The notes under the pieces were generated by a model. That model made no database searches. It had not been told where the DNA came from and worked only from the letters and a program-made list of their open reading frames with translations. Shown one piece after another: positions 24,278 through 32,264 of a stretch of DNA of 55,207 nucleotides. The translations under genes and the position numbers were made by a program. The stretch is from Nocardia sp. CNY236 (GTDB lineage Bacteria > Actinomycetota > Actinomycetes > Mycobacteriales > Mycobacteriaceae), in NCBI RefSeq assembly GCF_000482385.1, contig NZ_AXVD01000033.1, forward strand, positions 1-55,207. The letters run 5' to 3'. How positions within the stretch are numbered: the first letter of the stretch is position 1; every line of letters starts with the position of its first letter.

Positions 24278-26325
24278 GTCGGAATTCCTCCGGGTTCGGT
24301 CGGTGCGACGTGATTCTGTCGATCCGCGGCGACGACGCGCGCGAGCACCTGGTCGAGGCGCACCTGAGCGCCGGCCTCGACCAGCAGTTCGACGGTTCCG
24401 GCGACCGGCGCACCGAGCGAGTGCTCCATCTTCATCGCCTCCACGATGATCACCGGATCGCCAGCGGCGACGGTGTCACCCGAGCCGACCGGCGCCGCGA
24501 TCACCGAGCCCGGCATCGGACTACGAATCTCGGCGTCACCGACGTGGGCGTCGTCGCCGCGGGCGCTGACCTCGGCGACCTCGCGCAGCGCGACGGTTCC
24601 GGACGCCCCGGCGATCCACAGCAAGTCGTCGTGTTCGGCGATCCGGTAGGTGCGCCGCAGGCCGGCCGTGGTCACGGTGAGCACGCCGATGTCGGCGGTT
24701 CCGGCGAAGGTCGCGGTGAGGGTGGTTGCGTCGCCATCGCCGATCCGTACCGCACCGTCGTCGGGTGTGCCGGACAGGTGGATGTGCTCCACCCGGTCAC
24801 CGCCGGCCAGACGCACGGGAGTCGATGCGTCGTCCCCGATCCGCCACCCGGACGGGACCGCCCATGAATCGACCGGCGTCGTCGGCCAGCGGCGCAGCCA
24901 GCGGTAGGCTGCAGCGGCCACGAACTCGTCGTCGCCGATGTCGGGCGGACGAAAGTCGGCCACCCGCCGATCGAGCAGGGCGGTGTCCAGGCGTCCGGCT
25001 GCCACGTCCGGGTCGGCCAACAGGAAGCGCAAGAACGCGATATTGCTGGGCACGCCCAGCAATACGGTATCGGCCAACGCCCGGTCCAGCTTCGCCAGCG
25101 CGGAGGACCGATCACCGGCGTGCGCGATGACCTTCGACAGCATCGGGTCGTAGTCTCCGCCGATGTTCGCACCGATCCGCAACCCCGAATCGACCCGCAC
25201 CCCTGAGCCTTCCGGTTCGACGAGGTCGAGGACCGGACCACCGGTGGGCACGAACCCACGCGCCGGGTCTTCGGCATACACCCTGGCTTCGATGGCGTGG
25301 CCGACCATGCGGATATCGTCCTGCCGTGCCGCGATCTGCTGCCCGGCCGCGACCCGAATCTGGCATTCCACCAGGTCGATTCCAGTGACCAGTTCGGTGA
25401 CCGGATGCTCCACCTGCAGGCGGGTGTTCATCTCCATGAAGAAGAACTCTTCGGGCTGGTCCGCGGAGACGATGAACTCCACAGTGCCCGCGCCCGTGTA
25501 GTCCACACTGCGCGCGGTGTCGCAGGCGGCGGCACCGATCTTGGCTCGGGTCGCCTCGTCGAGCAAGGGCGAGGGGGCTTCTTCGACGACTTTCTGGTGG
25601 CGGCGTTGCAGGCTGCATTCGCGCTCACCCAGATGCAACACCGTGCCGAACCGATCGGCGAGGATCTGCACTTCGATATGCCTGGGTCGGGTGACGAAGC
25701 GTTCCAGGAACAGTGTGCTGTCGCCGAACGCGGCGGCGGCTTCGCGCCGCGCGGCCCGCAGCGCGTCCGGCAGTCCCGCCGGCTCGTCCACCCGACGCAT
25801 ACCTTTACCGCCGCCGCCGGCGGAGGGCTTGATCAGTACTGGATATCCGATCTCGGCGGCCGCCGCGATCAGCTCGTCGTCGGTGAGGCCGGGTGCGGCG
25901 ATACCGGGTACCACCGGGACGCCGAAGGAGGCGACGGTGTTCTTCGCCGCGATCTTGTCGCCCATCACTTCGATCGCCCGGGCGGACGGGCCGAGGAAGA
26001 CGATGCCCGCCTCGGCCAGCGCGGCGGCGAACGCCGCATTCTCCGACAGGAATCCGTAGCCGGGATGCACCGCCTGCGCTCCGGTGCGCAGTGCGGCGGC
26101 CACGATCGCGTCGATGGCGAGGTAGCTGTCTCTGGCAGGGGCGGGACCCAGGCGCGCCGCGGTATCGGCTTCGTGGACGTGTCGGGCGTCGGCATCGGCG
26201 TCGCTGTAGACCGCGACCGAGCGGATCCCCATGGTGCGCAAGGTGCGGATCACCCGCACCGCGATCTCGCCACGGTTGGCCACCAGCACGGTGTCGAACG
26301 CCACGGGAATGGAGGTGTCGAGCAT
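24274..26325 (-). CDS. accA1: Acyl-CoA carboxylase alpha subunit (biotin carboxylase + biotin carrier)
   Basis: About 683 residues. From the N-terminus: the biotin carboxylase fold ([16 protein letters not shown]), the ATP-grasp loop ([12 protein letters not shown]), [15 protein letters not shown] and [14 protein letters not shown]; at the C-terminus a biotinyl domain with EAMKMEHS, whose lysine carries biotin. Paired with AccD1 it should carboxylate 3-methylcrotonyl-CoA in leucine breakdown. The chosen start is ATG 26325; a GTG at 26334 in the same frame overlaps the accD1 stop in a GTGA, like other junctions here, and is an equally good candidate. Longer upstream starts lie wholly inside accD1 and are rejected. 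Equivalent to Rv2501c by order and sequence. Confidence 0.94.
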   Translation of the reverse strand: MLDTSIPVAFDTVLVANRGEIAVRVIRTLRTMGIRSVAVYSDADADARHVHEADTAARLGPAPARDSYLAIDAIVAAALRTGAQAVHPGYGFLSENAAFAAALAEAGIVFLGPSARAIEVMGDKIAAKNTVASFGVPVVPGIAAPGLTDDELIAAAAEIGYPVLIKPSAGGGGKGMRRVDEPAGLPDALRAARREAAAAFGDSTLFLERFVTRPRHIEVQILADRFGTVLHLGERECSLQRRHQKVVEEAPSPLLDEATRAKIGAAACDTARSVDYTGAGTVEFIVSADQPEEFFFMEMNTRLQVEHPVTELVTGIDLVECQIRVAAGQQIAARQDDIRMVGHAIEARVYAEDPARGFVPTGGPVLDLVEPEGSGVRVDSGLRIGANIGGDYDPMLSKVIAHAGDRSSALAKLDRALADTVLLGVPSNIAFLRFLLADPDVAAGRLDTALLDRRVADFRPPDIGDDEFVAAAAYRWLRRWPTTPVDSWAVPSGWRIGDDASTPVRLAGGDRVEHIHLSGTPDDGAVRIGDGDATTLTATFAGTADIGVLTVTTAGLRRTYRIAEHDDLLWIAGASGTVALREVAEVSARGDDAHVGDAEIRSPMPGSVIAAPVGSGDTVAAGDPVIIVEAMKMEHSLGAPVAGTVELLVEAGAQVRLDQVLARVVAADRQNHVAPTEPGGIPT

Positions 26326-26330
26326 GCCGA

Positions 26331-27929
26331 TCACATCCGAAACACGCCGTAGGCGACAGGTTCCAGCGGCGCTTGCGCGCACACCGACAGGGCCAGGCCG
26401 AGCACCGTTCGGGTGTCGGCGGGGTCGATGATGCCGTCGTCCCACAGCCGTGCGGTGGAGTAGTAGGGATTGCCCTGGGCTTCGTATTGGTCCCGGATCG
26501 GGTTCTTGAACGCTTCCTCGTCGGCAGCCGACCACGGTTCACCCGTGCTGTCGAGTTGATCGCCGCGCACCGTCGCCAGCACCGATGCCGCCTGCTCGCC
26601 GCCCATCACCGAGATACGCGCGTTCGGCCACATCCACAGGAACCGTGGCGAATACGCGCGTCCACACATCGAGTAGTTGCCGGCGCCGTAGGAGCCGCCG
26701 ATGACGACCGTGAGTTTCGGTACCCGCGCGCAGGCCACCGCGGTGACCATCTTCGCGCCGTGTTTGGCGATGCCGCCTGCTTCGTAGTCGCGGCCGACCA
26801 TGAAGCCGGTGATGTTCTGCAGGAACAGCAGTGGGATGCGGCGCTGGTCGCACAGTTCGATGAAATGCGCCCCTTTCATCGCGGATTCGCTGAACAACAC
26901 CCCGTTGTTGGCCACGATGCCCACCGGATGCCCATGGATGCGCGCGAATCCGGTGACCAAGGTCGTGCCGTATTCGGCCTTGAATTCGTGGAAACTGCTG
27001 TGGCCGTCGTCGGCAGCGTCGACCACGCGATCGATCACTTCGCGCACGTCGTACGGGGTGCGCAGATCGACCGGAACCACGTCGTAGAGTTCCGATTCCG
27101 GTGCCGCGGGCGCGATGGTGGGCCGAACCGTCCAGGGGGTGTCGGCGCGGGGGCCGAGTGTGGCCACGATGCGACGCACGATCCGTAGCGCGTCCTGGTC
27201 GTCGTCGGCCAAATGGTCGGTGACGCCCGACATCCGTGCGTGCAGATCCCCGCCGCCGAGCTCCTCGGCAGTGACAACTTCGCCGGTCGCGGCCTTCACC
27301 AGCGGCGGTCCGCCGAGGAAGATCGTGCCCTGATTGCGCACGATCACGGCTTCGTCGCTCATCGCCGGTACGTAGGCGCCGCCCGCGGTGCACGAGCCGA
27401 GAACGGCCGCGATCTGTGGAATTCCCTTGGCGCTCATTGTCGCCTGGTTGTAGAAGATGCGCCCGAAATGCTCCCGGTCGGGGAAGACTTCGTCCTGGTG
27501 TGGCAGGTAGGCCCCTCCGGAGTCGACCAGGTACAGGCACGGCAGCCGATTCTGCAGCGCGATCTCTTGCGCACGCAGATGCTTTTTCACCGTCATGGGG
27601 TAGTAGGTGCCGCCTTTGACCGTGGCGTCGTTGGCCACGATCACGCATTCTCGCCCGGATACTCGGCCGATTCCGGTGATGATCCCGGCGCCGGGCGAGT
27701 CGTCGCCGTACAACCCGGTGGCAGCCAGGGGCGACAGCTCGAGGAAGGGGCTGCCCGGATCGAGCAGCTGGTCCACCCGCTGTCGAGGCAGCAGCTTGCC
27801 GCGTGCGGTGTGGCGTTCGCGAGCCTTGGCCGGCCCGCCGAGTGCCGTGGCGGTCAGTCGGGCACGCAGATCGCGCACCAGCGCCGAGTGCGCGGCGCGG
27901 TTGTCCACAGGCGCTTCGGTAAGGGTCAT
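26331..27929 (-). CDS. accD1: Acyl-CoA carboxylase beta subunit (carboxyltransferase, methylcrotonyl-CoA type)
   Basis: A 532-residue crotonase-fold carboxyltransferase. Visible landmarks are [18 protein letters not shown], the acyl-CoA-binding region with [17 protein letters not shown], and the biotin-side region with [29 protein letters not shown] and [10 protein letters not shown]. These are typical of 3-methylcrotonyl-CoA carboxylase beta chains. It is the first gene of the minus-strand operon. The start is ATG 27929; an adjacent in-frame GTG at 27932 is possible. The promoter lies in the 94 bp shared with the divergent TetR gene, where two inverted repeats probably bind the repressor. 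Confidence 0.94.
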   Translation of the reverse strand: MTLTEAPVDNRAAHSALVRDLRARLTATALGGPAKARERHTARGKLLPRQRVDQLLDPGSPFLELSPLAATGLYGDDSPGAGIITGIGRVSGRECVIVANDATVKGGTYYPMTVKKHLRAQEIALQNRLPCLYLVDSGGAYLPHQDEVFPDREHFGRIFYNQATMSAKGIPQIAAVLGSCTAGGAYVPAMSDEAVIVRNQGTIFLGGPPLVKAATGEVVTAEELGGGDLHARMSGVTDHLADDDQDALRIVRRIVATLGPRADTPWTVRPTIAPAAPESELYDVVPVDLRTPYDVREVIDRVVDAADDGHSSFHEFKAEYGTTLVTGFARIHGHPVGIVANNGVLFSESAMKGAHFIELCDQRRIPLLFLQNITGFMVGRDYEAGGIAKHGAKMVTAVACARVPKLTVVIGGSYGAGNYSMCGRAYSPRFLWMWPNARISVMGGEQAASVLATVRGDQLDSTGEPWSAADEEAFKNPIRDQYEAQGNPYYSTARLWDDGIIDPADTRTVLGLALSVCAQAPLEPVAYGVFRM

Positions 27930-27944
27930 CACGCCATCCTGTCA

Positions 27945-27968
27945 TCCAGTTAGTCGCTGATAACTGGA
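27945..27968. promoter_or_regulatory. Probable TetR operator 1 (inverted repeat)
   Basis: TCCAGTTA at 27945-27952 and its exact complement TAACTGGA at 27961-27968 are separated by 8 nt. It lies in the short divergent promoter region between accD1 and the TetR gene. The core GTTA-N8-TAAC is repeated in operator 2, 26 bp away centre to centre. Binding by the adjacent TetR protein is inferred. Confidence 0.65.
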
Positions 27969-27973
27969 ATTCA

Positions 27974-27991
27974 GGTTAGTGTTGGTTAACC
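27974..27991. promoter_or_regulatory. Probable TetR operator 2 (inverted repeat)
   Basis: GGTTA at 27974-27978 and TAACC at 27987-27991 are separated by 8 nt, the same half-site and spacing as operator 1. It is on the TetR-gene side of the shared promoter, so it may serve autoregulation while operator 1, nearer accD1, controls the operon. Confidence 0.6.
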
Positions 27992-28022
27992 GAAATGTCC
28001 ACCGCGACGGAGGGGACTCTGT

Positions 28023-28640
28023 ATGACCCAAGCGGAATCTGTCGCACCAACCCGTCGTGACCAGCGCAAAGCGCAACGTCGGGCGCAACTGCTCGAGGCG
28101 GGCGCCCAGCTCATTGCCGAGCGAGGCTTCCTGGGCGTGCGCCTGGATGATCTCGGGGCCGCAGTCGGTATCAGCGGACCCGCGGTCTATCGGCACTTCC
28201 CGAACAAGGAGGCATTGCTGGTCGAGCTGCTCGCCGGGGTCAGCCAGCGGCTGTTGGAGGGTGGTAGCGCTGTGGTGGCGTCGACGAGTTCGGCCGAACA
28301 GGCGCTGTCCGGCTTGGTCGACCACCATCTGGACTTCGCGCTCGGCGAGCCCGAGCTGATCCGCATTCAGGACCGTGATCTGGACAGTGTGCCCGGCGCC
28401 GCGCGCCGCGAGATCCGACGCACCCAGCGGCGGTACGTCGAGATCTGGGTGACGGTGCTGCGCGAACTGCATCCGGAACTACCGGAGCAGACGGCGCGCG
28501 TACAGGCACACGCCGCCTTCGGCCTGATCAACTCGACACCGCACAGTGTGAGCACGGCGACCGCCGTCCGGGCTCGGCCGGTCCTGCGCCGCATGGTGCT
28601 GGCCGCCTTGAACGACCGGGCGCTCGGCAGCAGCTCCTGA
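28023..28640 (+). CDS. bkaR: TetR-family repressor of the leucine-degradation operon (BkaR-like)
   Basis: A 205-residue TetR protein with the helix-turn-helix at about residues 40-66 (RLDDLGAAVGISGPAVYRHF) and a helical ligand domain. The start at 28023 has GGAGGGG about 8 nt upstream. It diverges from accD1, as Rv2506 does in M. tuberculosis, where that TetR (BkaR) controls the branched-chain amino-acid operon. The two GTTA-N8-TAAC inverted repeats in the shared promoter are the probable operators. The natural ligand is likely a CoA thioester or branched acid of the pathway, which is inference. A terminator hairpin follows the stop directly. The gene symbol rests on position and family, not on a computed alignment. 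Confidence 0.88.
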   Translation: MTQAESVAPTRRDQRKAQRRAQLLEAGAQLIAERGFLGVRLDDLGAAVGISGPAVYRHFPNKEALLVELLAGVSQRLLEGGSAVVASTSSAEQALSGLVDHHLDFALGEPELIRIQDRDLDSVPGAARREIRRTQRRYVEIWVTVLRELHPELPEQTARVQAHAAFGLINSTPHSVSTATAVRARPVLRRMVLAALNDRALGSSS

Positions 28641-28676
28641 CGATCTCGCACCCAGCGTCCGAGATCGGGCGGTTTT
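28641..28676 (+). terminator. Rho-independent-type terminator
   Basis: CGATCTCG at 28641-28648 pairs perfectly with CGAGATCG at 28660-28667 around an 11-nt loop, and a TTTT run follows at 28673-28676. It starts right after the TetR stop and lies before the convergent resolvase-like gene. Confidence 0.65.
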
Positions 28677-28682
28677 GGATAG

Positions 28683-28991
28683 TTATGGTCGCCGTGACCA
28701 GGTCTGTTCGGGGGTGACGGTGTTGAGGTCGGCTACCGCGACGAGTCGAGCGGGCACGGTGTCGCCGAAGTGGTCGAGACCGGGGACGAACACCGCTTCG
28801 GCGTCGGTGGCGAGCACGACAGCGATCAGACGCTGAACACGGTCGTCGGTGCGGTTGGTGAAGGTGACGGTTTTGAGCAACCGGTAGCCGTAGCGGCGCG
28901 CCAGATTCCGAATCTGGGTTTCGTGCCATTGCTGCCGGAAACCGGACACGTCGCAGCGCAGATAGCCGATAGCGGCAGGTTGAAGTCTCAT
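28683..28991 (-). CDS. Small resolvase-like domain protein, probably non-catalytic (paralog 1)
   Basis: A 102-residue protein whose start IGYLRCDVSG (Tyr10, Arg12, Ser16) recalls the IGYxRVST opening of serine-recombinase catalytic domains, and whose AVFVPGLDHFGD segment sits where recombinases have a LDRLGR helix. The DRxxR arginines are replaced (DHFGD) and there is no DNA-binding tail, so recombinase activity is unlikely. A clear paralog lies at 41718-42044 on the other strand. The ATG overlaps the stop of the upstream gene (ATGA), so the two are translationally coupled. The structural relation is my reading of motifs; function is unknown. Confidence 0.75.
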   Translation of the reverse strand: MRLQPAAIGYLRCDVSGFRQQWHETQIRNLARRYGYRLLKTVTFTNRTDDRVQRLIAVVLATDAEAVFVPGLDHFGDTVPARLVAVADLNTVTPEQTWSRRP

Positions 28992-29296
28992 GCGTGCTCC
29001 TCGGGTGAGGTCGTTGCTGCCCACAGTCCGGGAACATCGACACTGTCCGCGCCTGCGGCGGCAAGCATCTGCGTCCACGAAAACCGATGGCCTACGTGGC
29101 CGTCGGTGTAGATCGGGCTGAACGTTCCATCAGCACGTCGAAACCAGCGGGCTGGCTTCTCGACCGCTACTGGTGTTTCGGGCATTTCTCGCAGCGCGGC
29201 AGCCAATCGGGTCAGAACTTCCATCTCGGCTTCTGGCGACGAGTCGCTAGGTCTGCTGGGTCGCTGCCGCCGTCGAACAGGCTTGCCGCTACTCAT
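28988..29296 (-). CDS. Uncharacterised small protein coupled to the resolvase-like gene
   Basis: About 102 residues if started at ATG 29296; the same frame stays open to 29464, with further ATG starts at 29422 and 29452, and none has a good ribosome-binding site. The first part is basic and proline-rich (RRRQRPSRPSDSS); the second part looks globular, with KPARWFRRADGTFSPIYTD and HRFSWTQMLAAAG, ending in GLWAATTSPEEHA. I do not recognise the family. Its stop overlaps the ATG of the resolvase-like gene by 4 nt, so they form a two-gene unit. A DNA-binding or adaptor role would be a guess. Confidence 0.6.
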   Translation of the reverse strand: MSSGKPVRRRQRPSRPSDSSPEAEMEVLTRLAAALREMPETPVAVEKPARWFRRADGTFSPIYTDGHVGHRFSWTQMLAAAGADSVDVPGLWAATTSPEEHA

Positions 29297-29594
29297 CCGC
29301 ACATCCGCGACCAGATACGCTTGGATTGAGAGAATTTCGAGCGACAATCGCAGATCGCCCGGTTTGTTCGTGGTATCTGGAAAGCGGCTATCGCACACGG
29401 TTTCCGATTGCTGGTCAGCCATTTGGGTCGGCTCGCCGACGAGTCTTCTCATGACTCGAAACAACTACGGCGTGGCGTCCTCCCGCGACCCCATCACGGT
29501 CACGCCTAGCGCGTGTCGGTCGCGCACTGCAGCGTCCTGTCGCTTCTTTGTCACATCCTCTACGCTGAACTGTGGCGCGCTACGACGGAGGGAC
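29297..29594. other. Divergent intergenic region
   Basis: About 300 bp between two divergent genes. It must carry promoters for both. I see no recognisable RNA or operator and no convincing gene, although a minus-strand frame continues through it as a possible extension of the preceding small gene. The segment is noticeably richer in A/T than the NRPS genes. Confidence 0.5.
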
Positions 29595-30695
29595 GTGAGT
29601 GCAGCGAAGGCAATCAGGCTGAAAAAACTTCTTCGGGAACGTCATTGGCAGAAGTATGCGACCTTCTGTCGTGAGTATGATCGAGCGGCAGGTCTGATCG
29701 ACACCGACCTCGTCGGTACCGCCCCGAGTCGAGGTCAACTTCATCAGTGGTTGGCCGGTGAGCTGAAGGGCCTTCCCTACCCGGACCACTGCCGCATCCT
29801 CGAAGCCATGTTCCCCGACTGGACTGCTGCAGCGCTCTTCGAGCTCGTTCCCGACGATGATCTACCTGTTTCCGACAAATCAGGAGTCGGTCAGCTGGTA
29901 CGAGCTGTCAGTGAAGCTTTTCGGACTCCCGACGCCGATCGATCCGAATGGACCCCAGCGGAATCCCACCAACCACACGGCGCGGTGAGGCTCGACGGAG
30001 CCTTCCACTCGGCGGGCGATGAGATCCCCGATTCGCTTCAGCGCATCACGAAGAAGCTCGTTGCTCTCGCCCGTGTCCTGCGGCTGCCACCTGAAGAGTC
30101 CGCCCGTATCGCCAGCCTCGCCGGTCAACTTGTGGAACTCACGATGCAAGTCGATATCTCGATTGGCGAAGGTGGACAAGGCGTCGTGCGCTACCAGCAC
30201 GAGTTGTTCAATATGAGTAGTAGGCCCATCACCAGAATCCCACGTGAGGTGTGGTTCGAGCACACACCCAATTCCATCGCGATCGCGCCGATGTCCGCTG
30301 GCCACCGCAAAGTACTGATCCAGCGGATTCATGACACCACCGGTTTGGCCAAGTTCGCGTGCCAGATATCGCCACCGATTCAGCCCGGCGATACCGGCAC
30401 CATCGCATACGAATGCACCGGAGGACAGTTCGTGAGTGATCACTATTGGCGTCAGTGCATTCCGCGGTACACCCGACACGTGACGCTCACCATTCGCCAC
30501 AATTCTGTTGGTCGGCTGATGTCCTACACAGTCCTCGAGGAGCAGGTGAACGGTACCGAGCAATCCGTATCCGAGGATCTTATCTGGGACAATGACGGAA
30601 CGGATGTGGTCGTGACTCTCACCCGGAACTACTTGCGGCCCGGGCAATCGGTCACCCTGCGATGGGAAGTCGAACACATCGAGCGATCCAATTGA
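29595..30695 (+). CDS. Putative regulator with N-terminal helix-turn-helix-like domain and beta-rich C-terminus
   Basis: About 366 residues from GTG 29595, chosen because GGAGGG lies just upstream (with a short spacer) and because the conserved N-terminus begins there; the open frame further upstream does not resemble protein. Residues 1-85 (KKLLRERHWQKYATFCREYD, PSRGQLHQWLAGELKGLPYP, AMFPDWTAAALFE) match an N-terminal domain common in Nocardia and Streptomyces that looks like a DNA-binding HTH. A helical middle follows, then about 170 residues rich in beta-strand patterns (ITRIPREVWFEH, TRNYLRPGQSVTLRWEV). No enzyme motif is seen. It lies 29 bp upstream of the cyclotransferase-like gene. Family function is unknown. 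Confidence 0.72.
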   Translation: MSAAKAIRLKKLLRERHWQKYATFCREYDRAAGLIDTDLVGTAPSRGQLHQWLAGELKGLPYPDHCRILEAMFPDWTAAALFELVPDDDLPVSDKSGVGQLVRAVSEAFRTPDADRSEWTPAESHQPHGAVRLDGAFHSAGDEIPDSLQRITKKLVALARVLRLPPEESARIASLAGQLVELTMQVDISIGEGGQGVVRYQHELFNMSSRPITRIPREVWFEHTPNSIAIAPMSAGHRKVLIQRIHDTTGLAKFACQISPPIQPGDTGTIAYECTGGQFVSDHYWRQCIPRYTRHVTLTIRHNSVGRLMSYTVLEEQVNGTEQSVSEDLIWDNDGTDVVVTLTRNYLRPGQSVTLRWEVEHIERSN

Positions 30696-30724
30696 GTCCT
30701 GAACCGGCTGCCAGGAGAGAATTC

Positions 30725-31198
30725 ATGTCATCCACCGCGGCCCGCGTCCACGTTCTCCGGTCGGATATTCTCGGGCCTGGGGGCCTCGCATCAACAACCA
30801 CGATGCCGTTGTTTGCATATGGAACACTCCAGATACTCGAGGTCGTGCGGACGCTGATCGGTCGAGTTCCACACACGCGACCCGGCGAACTCGATGACTG
30901 GATCTGTGCTCCGCTCCCCTTTCGGCCGTATCCGGGACTTGTCCCAAGGCCCGGAATCAGGACAGTCGGTCTCACGTTTACCGACCTCACACCGACTGAG
31001 TGGATGCGGTTGGACCGTTTCGAAGATCCTGACTACTCGTTGGAACTCGTCACACTGAACGACGGCACGGAAGCGTGGGTGTATGCCTGGCAACTCGAGG
31101 TCAGCCCGGGTACCTGGAACTGCCGTGAGTTTATTGTCCGGCATCTGGCAGAGTATCTCGAACGATGCAGGGACTGGCTGAGTCGAGACGGTGATTGA
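30725..31198 (+). CDS. Gamma-glutamylcyclotransferase-like protein (AIG2/GGCT fold)
   Basis: A 157-residue protein with the family signature FAYGTLQ (Tyr32-Gln36), a VGLTFTDLTPTEWMRLDRFED segment whose glutamate matches the catalytic acid in LDxxE motifs, and an AWVYAW strand near the end. Members open or cyclize gamma-glutamyl amides, giving 5-oxoproline, or act on related amide bonds. The start 30725 is supported by AGGAGAG 6 nt upstream; starting at the internal Met27 would give the minimal domain but has no ribosome site. It follows the HTH-type gene by 29 bp on the same strand and probably shares its transcript. The substrate cannot be read from the sequence. Confidence 0.82.
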   Translation: MSSTAARVHVLRSDILGPGGLASTTTMPLFAYGTLQILEVVRTLIGRVPHTRPGELDDWICAPLPFRPYPGLVPRPGIRTVGLTFTDLTPTEWMRLDRFEDPDYSLELVTLNDGTEAWVYAWQLEVSPGTWNCREFIVRHLAEYLERCRDWLSRDGD

Positions 31199-31576
31199 CA
31201 GCTCCAAAGCACGAGTTGCGCAAGGCTTCTCGTCGTTCCAGGCGGATATCGATTCACACTACCGCGGTTGCCGATGAGCCCTGAACTTGCCGGCCGAGGG
31301 CGCCGCAATGGCAGCCGTGTTGGCGGCTCACGAAGTAGAGCCAGAGCGACACAGCGAGAACCCGTTGTTTCGGTTTCTCGGCGTGCTGTCGCGCGGGGAT
31401 CGGGTGGTTTGTGGAAGCCCATGGAGATGAGGCGCGAACCAACAGCAGGTCCTGTGCCAGTCACCGAACGCTGCCTAGCGAGTATTCGACTGCGATGATG
31501 CCCACCGTCCCGGACCGTTGGCGTACATCGGCACCGCCTATACCTCGGTGAAAGCCAGCCAGTGTTTCGGCGTCGG
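31199..31576. other. Gene-free stretch between convergent genes
   Basis: 378 bp between the cyclotransferase-like gene and the Nudix pseudogene. The short open frames have no family features, no ribosome-binding sites and arginine/serine-rich shadow-like composition. No hairpin terminator or RNA gene was recognised. Confidence 0.5.
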
Positions 31577-32108
31577 CTAGGGCAAGGTGAGTGCCCGATA
31601 GATACCGACCACGGTTGCTGCGCCGACGATCTGACCGCGGTCGATCATCTGCATCGCGCCATCGAGTGGTATCCACCGAATCACCTCGGCCTTCCATATC
31701 CGGGTGCGTTTCGGTGAGGTCTGCGCCGCGTGCAAGGTAGATCTCCTGCGGCTGGTCGAGTGTGCCGACGGCCGGCTGATAGGTCACCAGGTGCTGCATC
31801 GACCGCGGACGCCAGCTGGTCTCTTCCTCTACCTCGCGTGCGGCGGCATCGGCGACGTCTTCGGCGTGGTCGACGTAGCCTCCGGGCAGCTCCCACACCC
31901 ACTGATCGATGATCCACCGGTGCCGGTACATCAATAGGACCTCCCGGTCGTCGTTGAGTACCAGCGTCATTGCGCATCGGGGCATTCGAGCGACATATTG
32001 AGTGAACTCGACTCCGCTCGGCAGCCGCACGTCAGCTGTTGACAGCCGGACATGGCGGTTCTCGTCCACCAGGTTCTCACCAAGAATTGTCCATCGGGTG
32101 CCGGTCAC
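31577..32108 (-). pseudogene. Nudix hydrolase with a single-base frameshift
   Basis: The first about 137 residues from GTG 32108 are a good Nudix hydrolase: VLLMYRHRWIIDQWVWELPG, then the box GGYVDHAED...REVEEETSW (the late glycine is Ser). After ETHPDM (near 31695) this frame becomes arginine-rich and meaningless. The neighbouring frame then reads AEVIRWIPLDGAMQM, RGQIVGAATVVGIYRALTLP and a stop at 31577, which is the expected Nudix C-terminus. One extra G/C at about 31690 explains both halves. Intact homologs hydrolyse ADP-ribose or similar nucleotide sugars. Either the gene is recently broken or the base is a sequencing error; a corrected protein would be about 176 residues. In the uncorrected frame it would run on to 31461. 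Confidence 0.85.
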
Positions 32109-32264
32109 ACTTTCGACGGTAGTTCAGACGTACCAAAGCCTCCCTTGCTATCGAGTTCCGAGCTCGTTGTGCCGGCGCGGACGCGGTCCGGGGCGATCTT
32201 GCCGAGTGCCGGAGGCGCTACCGTGTGGCGGTCAGCACCAAAGGATTCGGCATCGAGCGGGCGC

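Noticed and set aside
29283..29594. An N-terminal extension of the HTH-type gene
   Set aside because: No family similarity, and a ribosome site plus the conserved N-domain start are both at 29595.
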